This document shows, in pieces, positions 5,582-6,193 of a stretch of 6,193 nucleotides of DNA. Position 1 is the first letter of the stretch; each line of letters opens with the position of its first letter. Below the pieces are notes generated by a model. It saw only the letters and a list, made by a program, of their open reading frames with translations, made no database searches and was not told the DNA's origin. Position numbers and translations under genes: made by a program. This stretch comes from Bacteroidaceae bacterium (GTDB lineage Bacteria; Bacteroidota; Bacteroidia; Bacteroidales; Bacteroidaceae), in assembly GCA_021443285.1 (NCBI GenBank), contig JABUUG010000030.1, positions 14,268-20,460 of the forward strand. Reading direction: 5' to 3'.

Positions 5582-6193
5582 TTATTTCAGCATACGGTGC
5601 ATACGGTCCTGAACAGCCTTAAGGTTCACTGTGCCGTTCTTGCAAGCATCCCTCAACGCTGCCTTTGCGTCCTCGACATTACTCTGGCGCTTTATCTTTT
5701 TCAGGTCGTTTACAATCTTATTGTAATAGCCGTTGCGCTTGTTTTCCTGCAGCGAGTTGTAGGCATTCGCACCGATGATTGCGTCGATATTGCCGCTGCC
5801 GAAAGCTCCCAAGAGCGACTTTGCCTCGCTTGATGAGGCATCGCTCATCTTCCACGTGTCGTTTTTCTTCAGGTATTCAGTATCCTTGTCCGGCATGGTA
5901 GAGGTGCTCTGCACAGTCTGTTCCTCCGCCTTTTCCTCTTCCTTTACCTCCTCAGGCTCAGTCTGCTCGACGATAGGGCTTGGAGCAAGTGTAGGTTCTG
6001 CCTCCGGCGCAATGTCTTCTGAAGACACTTCCTCCGTAGTAGTCTCTGCCACTGGTGCCGAGGGGTCAACGGTGTCATTCGAACCACCGCCACAGCTGAA
6101 CATCGATGCCACGAGAATACCGATAACTATACCCACACAAAGGGCTATGACATAAGGCCATGGCGACAACCTGCCGCCCTTGGGGAGGACCTT
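5582..6193 (-). CDS. Membrane-anchored protein with acidic linker and helical C-terminal domain, 5' end outside the window
   Basis: The frame is open to the right edge, giving at least 203 residues (K-V-L-P-K-G-G-R-L-S-P-W at the visible start). A TTG at 6167-6169 could be a start, but nothing supports it and the upstream codons look natural, so the gene is probably truncated by the window. After basic residues comes one transmembrane helix (about visible residues 13-31), ending near a Cys-Gly-Gly-Gly. A long linker rich in Glu, Thr, Pro and Ser follows (about 38-100), then a basic, mostly helical domain of about 95 residues ending HRMLK. The positive-inside rule suggests that the linker and C-terminal domain are periplasmic and that any missing N-terminal part is cytosolic. 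I do not recognise the family. It is the first visible gene of the cluster that ends with the folate cyclo-ligase. Confidence 0.8.
   Translation of the reverse strand, partial: KVLPKGGRLSPWPYVIALCVGIVIGILVASMFSCGGGSNDTVDPSAPVAETTTEEVSSEDIAPEAEPTLAPSPIVEQTEPEEVKEEEKAEEQTVQSTSTMPDKDTEYLKKNDTWKMSDASSSEAKSLLGAFGSGNIDAIIGANAYNSLQENKRNGYYNKIVNDLKKIKRQSNVEDAKAALRDACKNGTVNLKAVQDRMHRMLK

Overview
This window looks like chromosomal DNA of a Bacteroidales bacterium (Prevotella, Bacteroides or Muribaculaceae-like; genus not determinable from sequence alone). Three things point there: the infA-rpmJ-rpsM order with Bacteroidetes-type proteins, a ribosomal protein L36 lacking most zinc ligands, and promoter-like boxes of the Bacteroidetes type (TAnnTTTG at -7) upstream of genes that mostly lack Shine-Dalgarno sequences. 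GC content and codon use look even across the window, and I see no transposase, integrase, phage gene, tRNA, rRNA or CRISPR array.

Layout. Positions 1-497 (minus strand) hold the head of a translation operon: infA (IF-1), rpmJ (L36) and the first 18 codons of rpsM (S13), which runs off the left edge. An AT-rich non-coding stretch (498-784) carries a likely infA promoter. It separates this operon from a minus-strand HAD-family phosphatase gene (785-1426). From a compact divergent promoter region (1427-1560) a plus-strand gene for a YbhN/AglD-like (UPF0104) polytopic membrane protein is read (1561-2538). The next intergenic region (2539-2745) holds the most striking non-coding structure of the window: seven 11-bp units arranged as a roughly 112-bp imperfect palindrome centred on TGCGCA. 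It is followed by pepD (2746-4200, plus strand), an M20-family aminoacyl-histidine dipeptidase with all expected metal ligands. pepD ends in a structured 3' region with a strong terminator hairpin (4201-4305) that lies between convergent genes.

From 4318 to the right edge, four minus-strand genes are packed with a 4-nt gap or short overlaps and look like one operon. In transcription order they are: a membrane-anchored protein with an acidic linker and a helical C-terminal domain (5' end outside the window); a secreted coiled-coil protein with a C-terminal membrane anchor; a 69-residue two-helix membrane protein; and 5-formyltetrahydrofolate cyclo-ligase. The first three are not families I recognise. 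Their association with a folate enzyme is the least explained gene context here.

Most of the window is ordinary housekeeping sequence. The points that deserve a second look are the palindromic 11-bp repeat array, the unknown envelope gene trio, the isolated head of the infA operon, and the near-leaderless HAD promoter.
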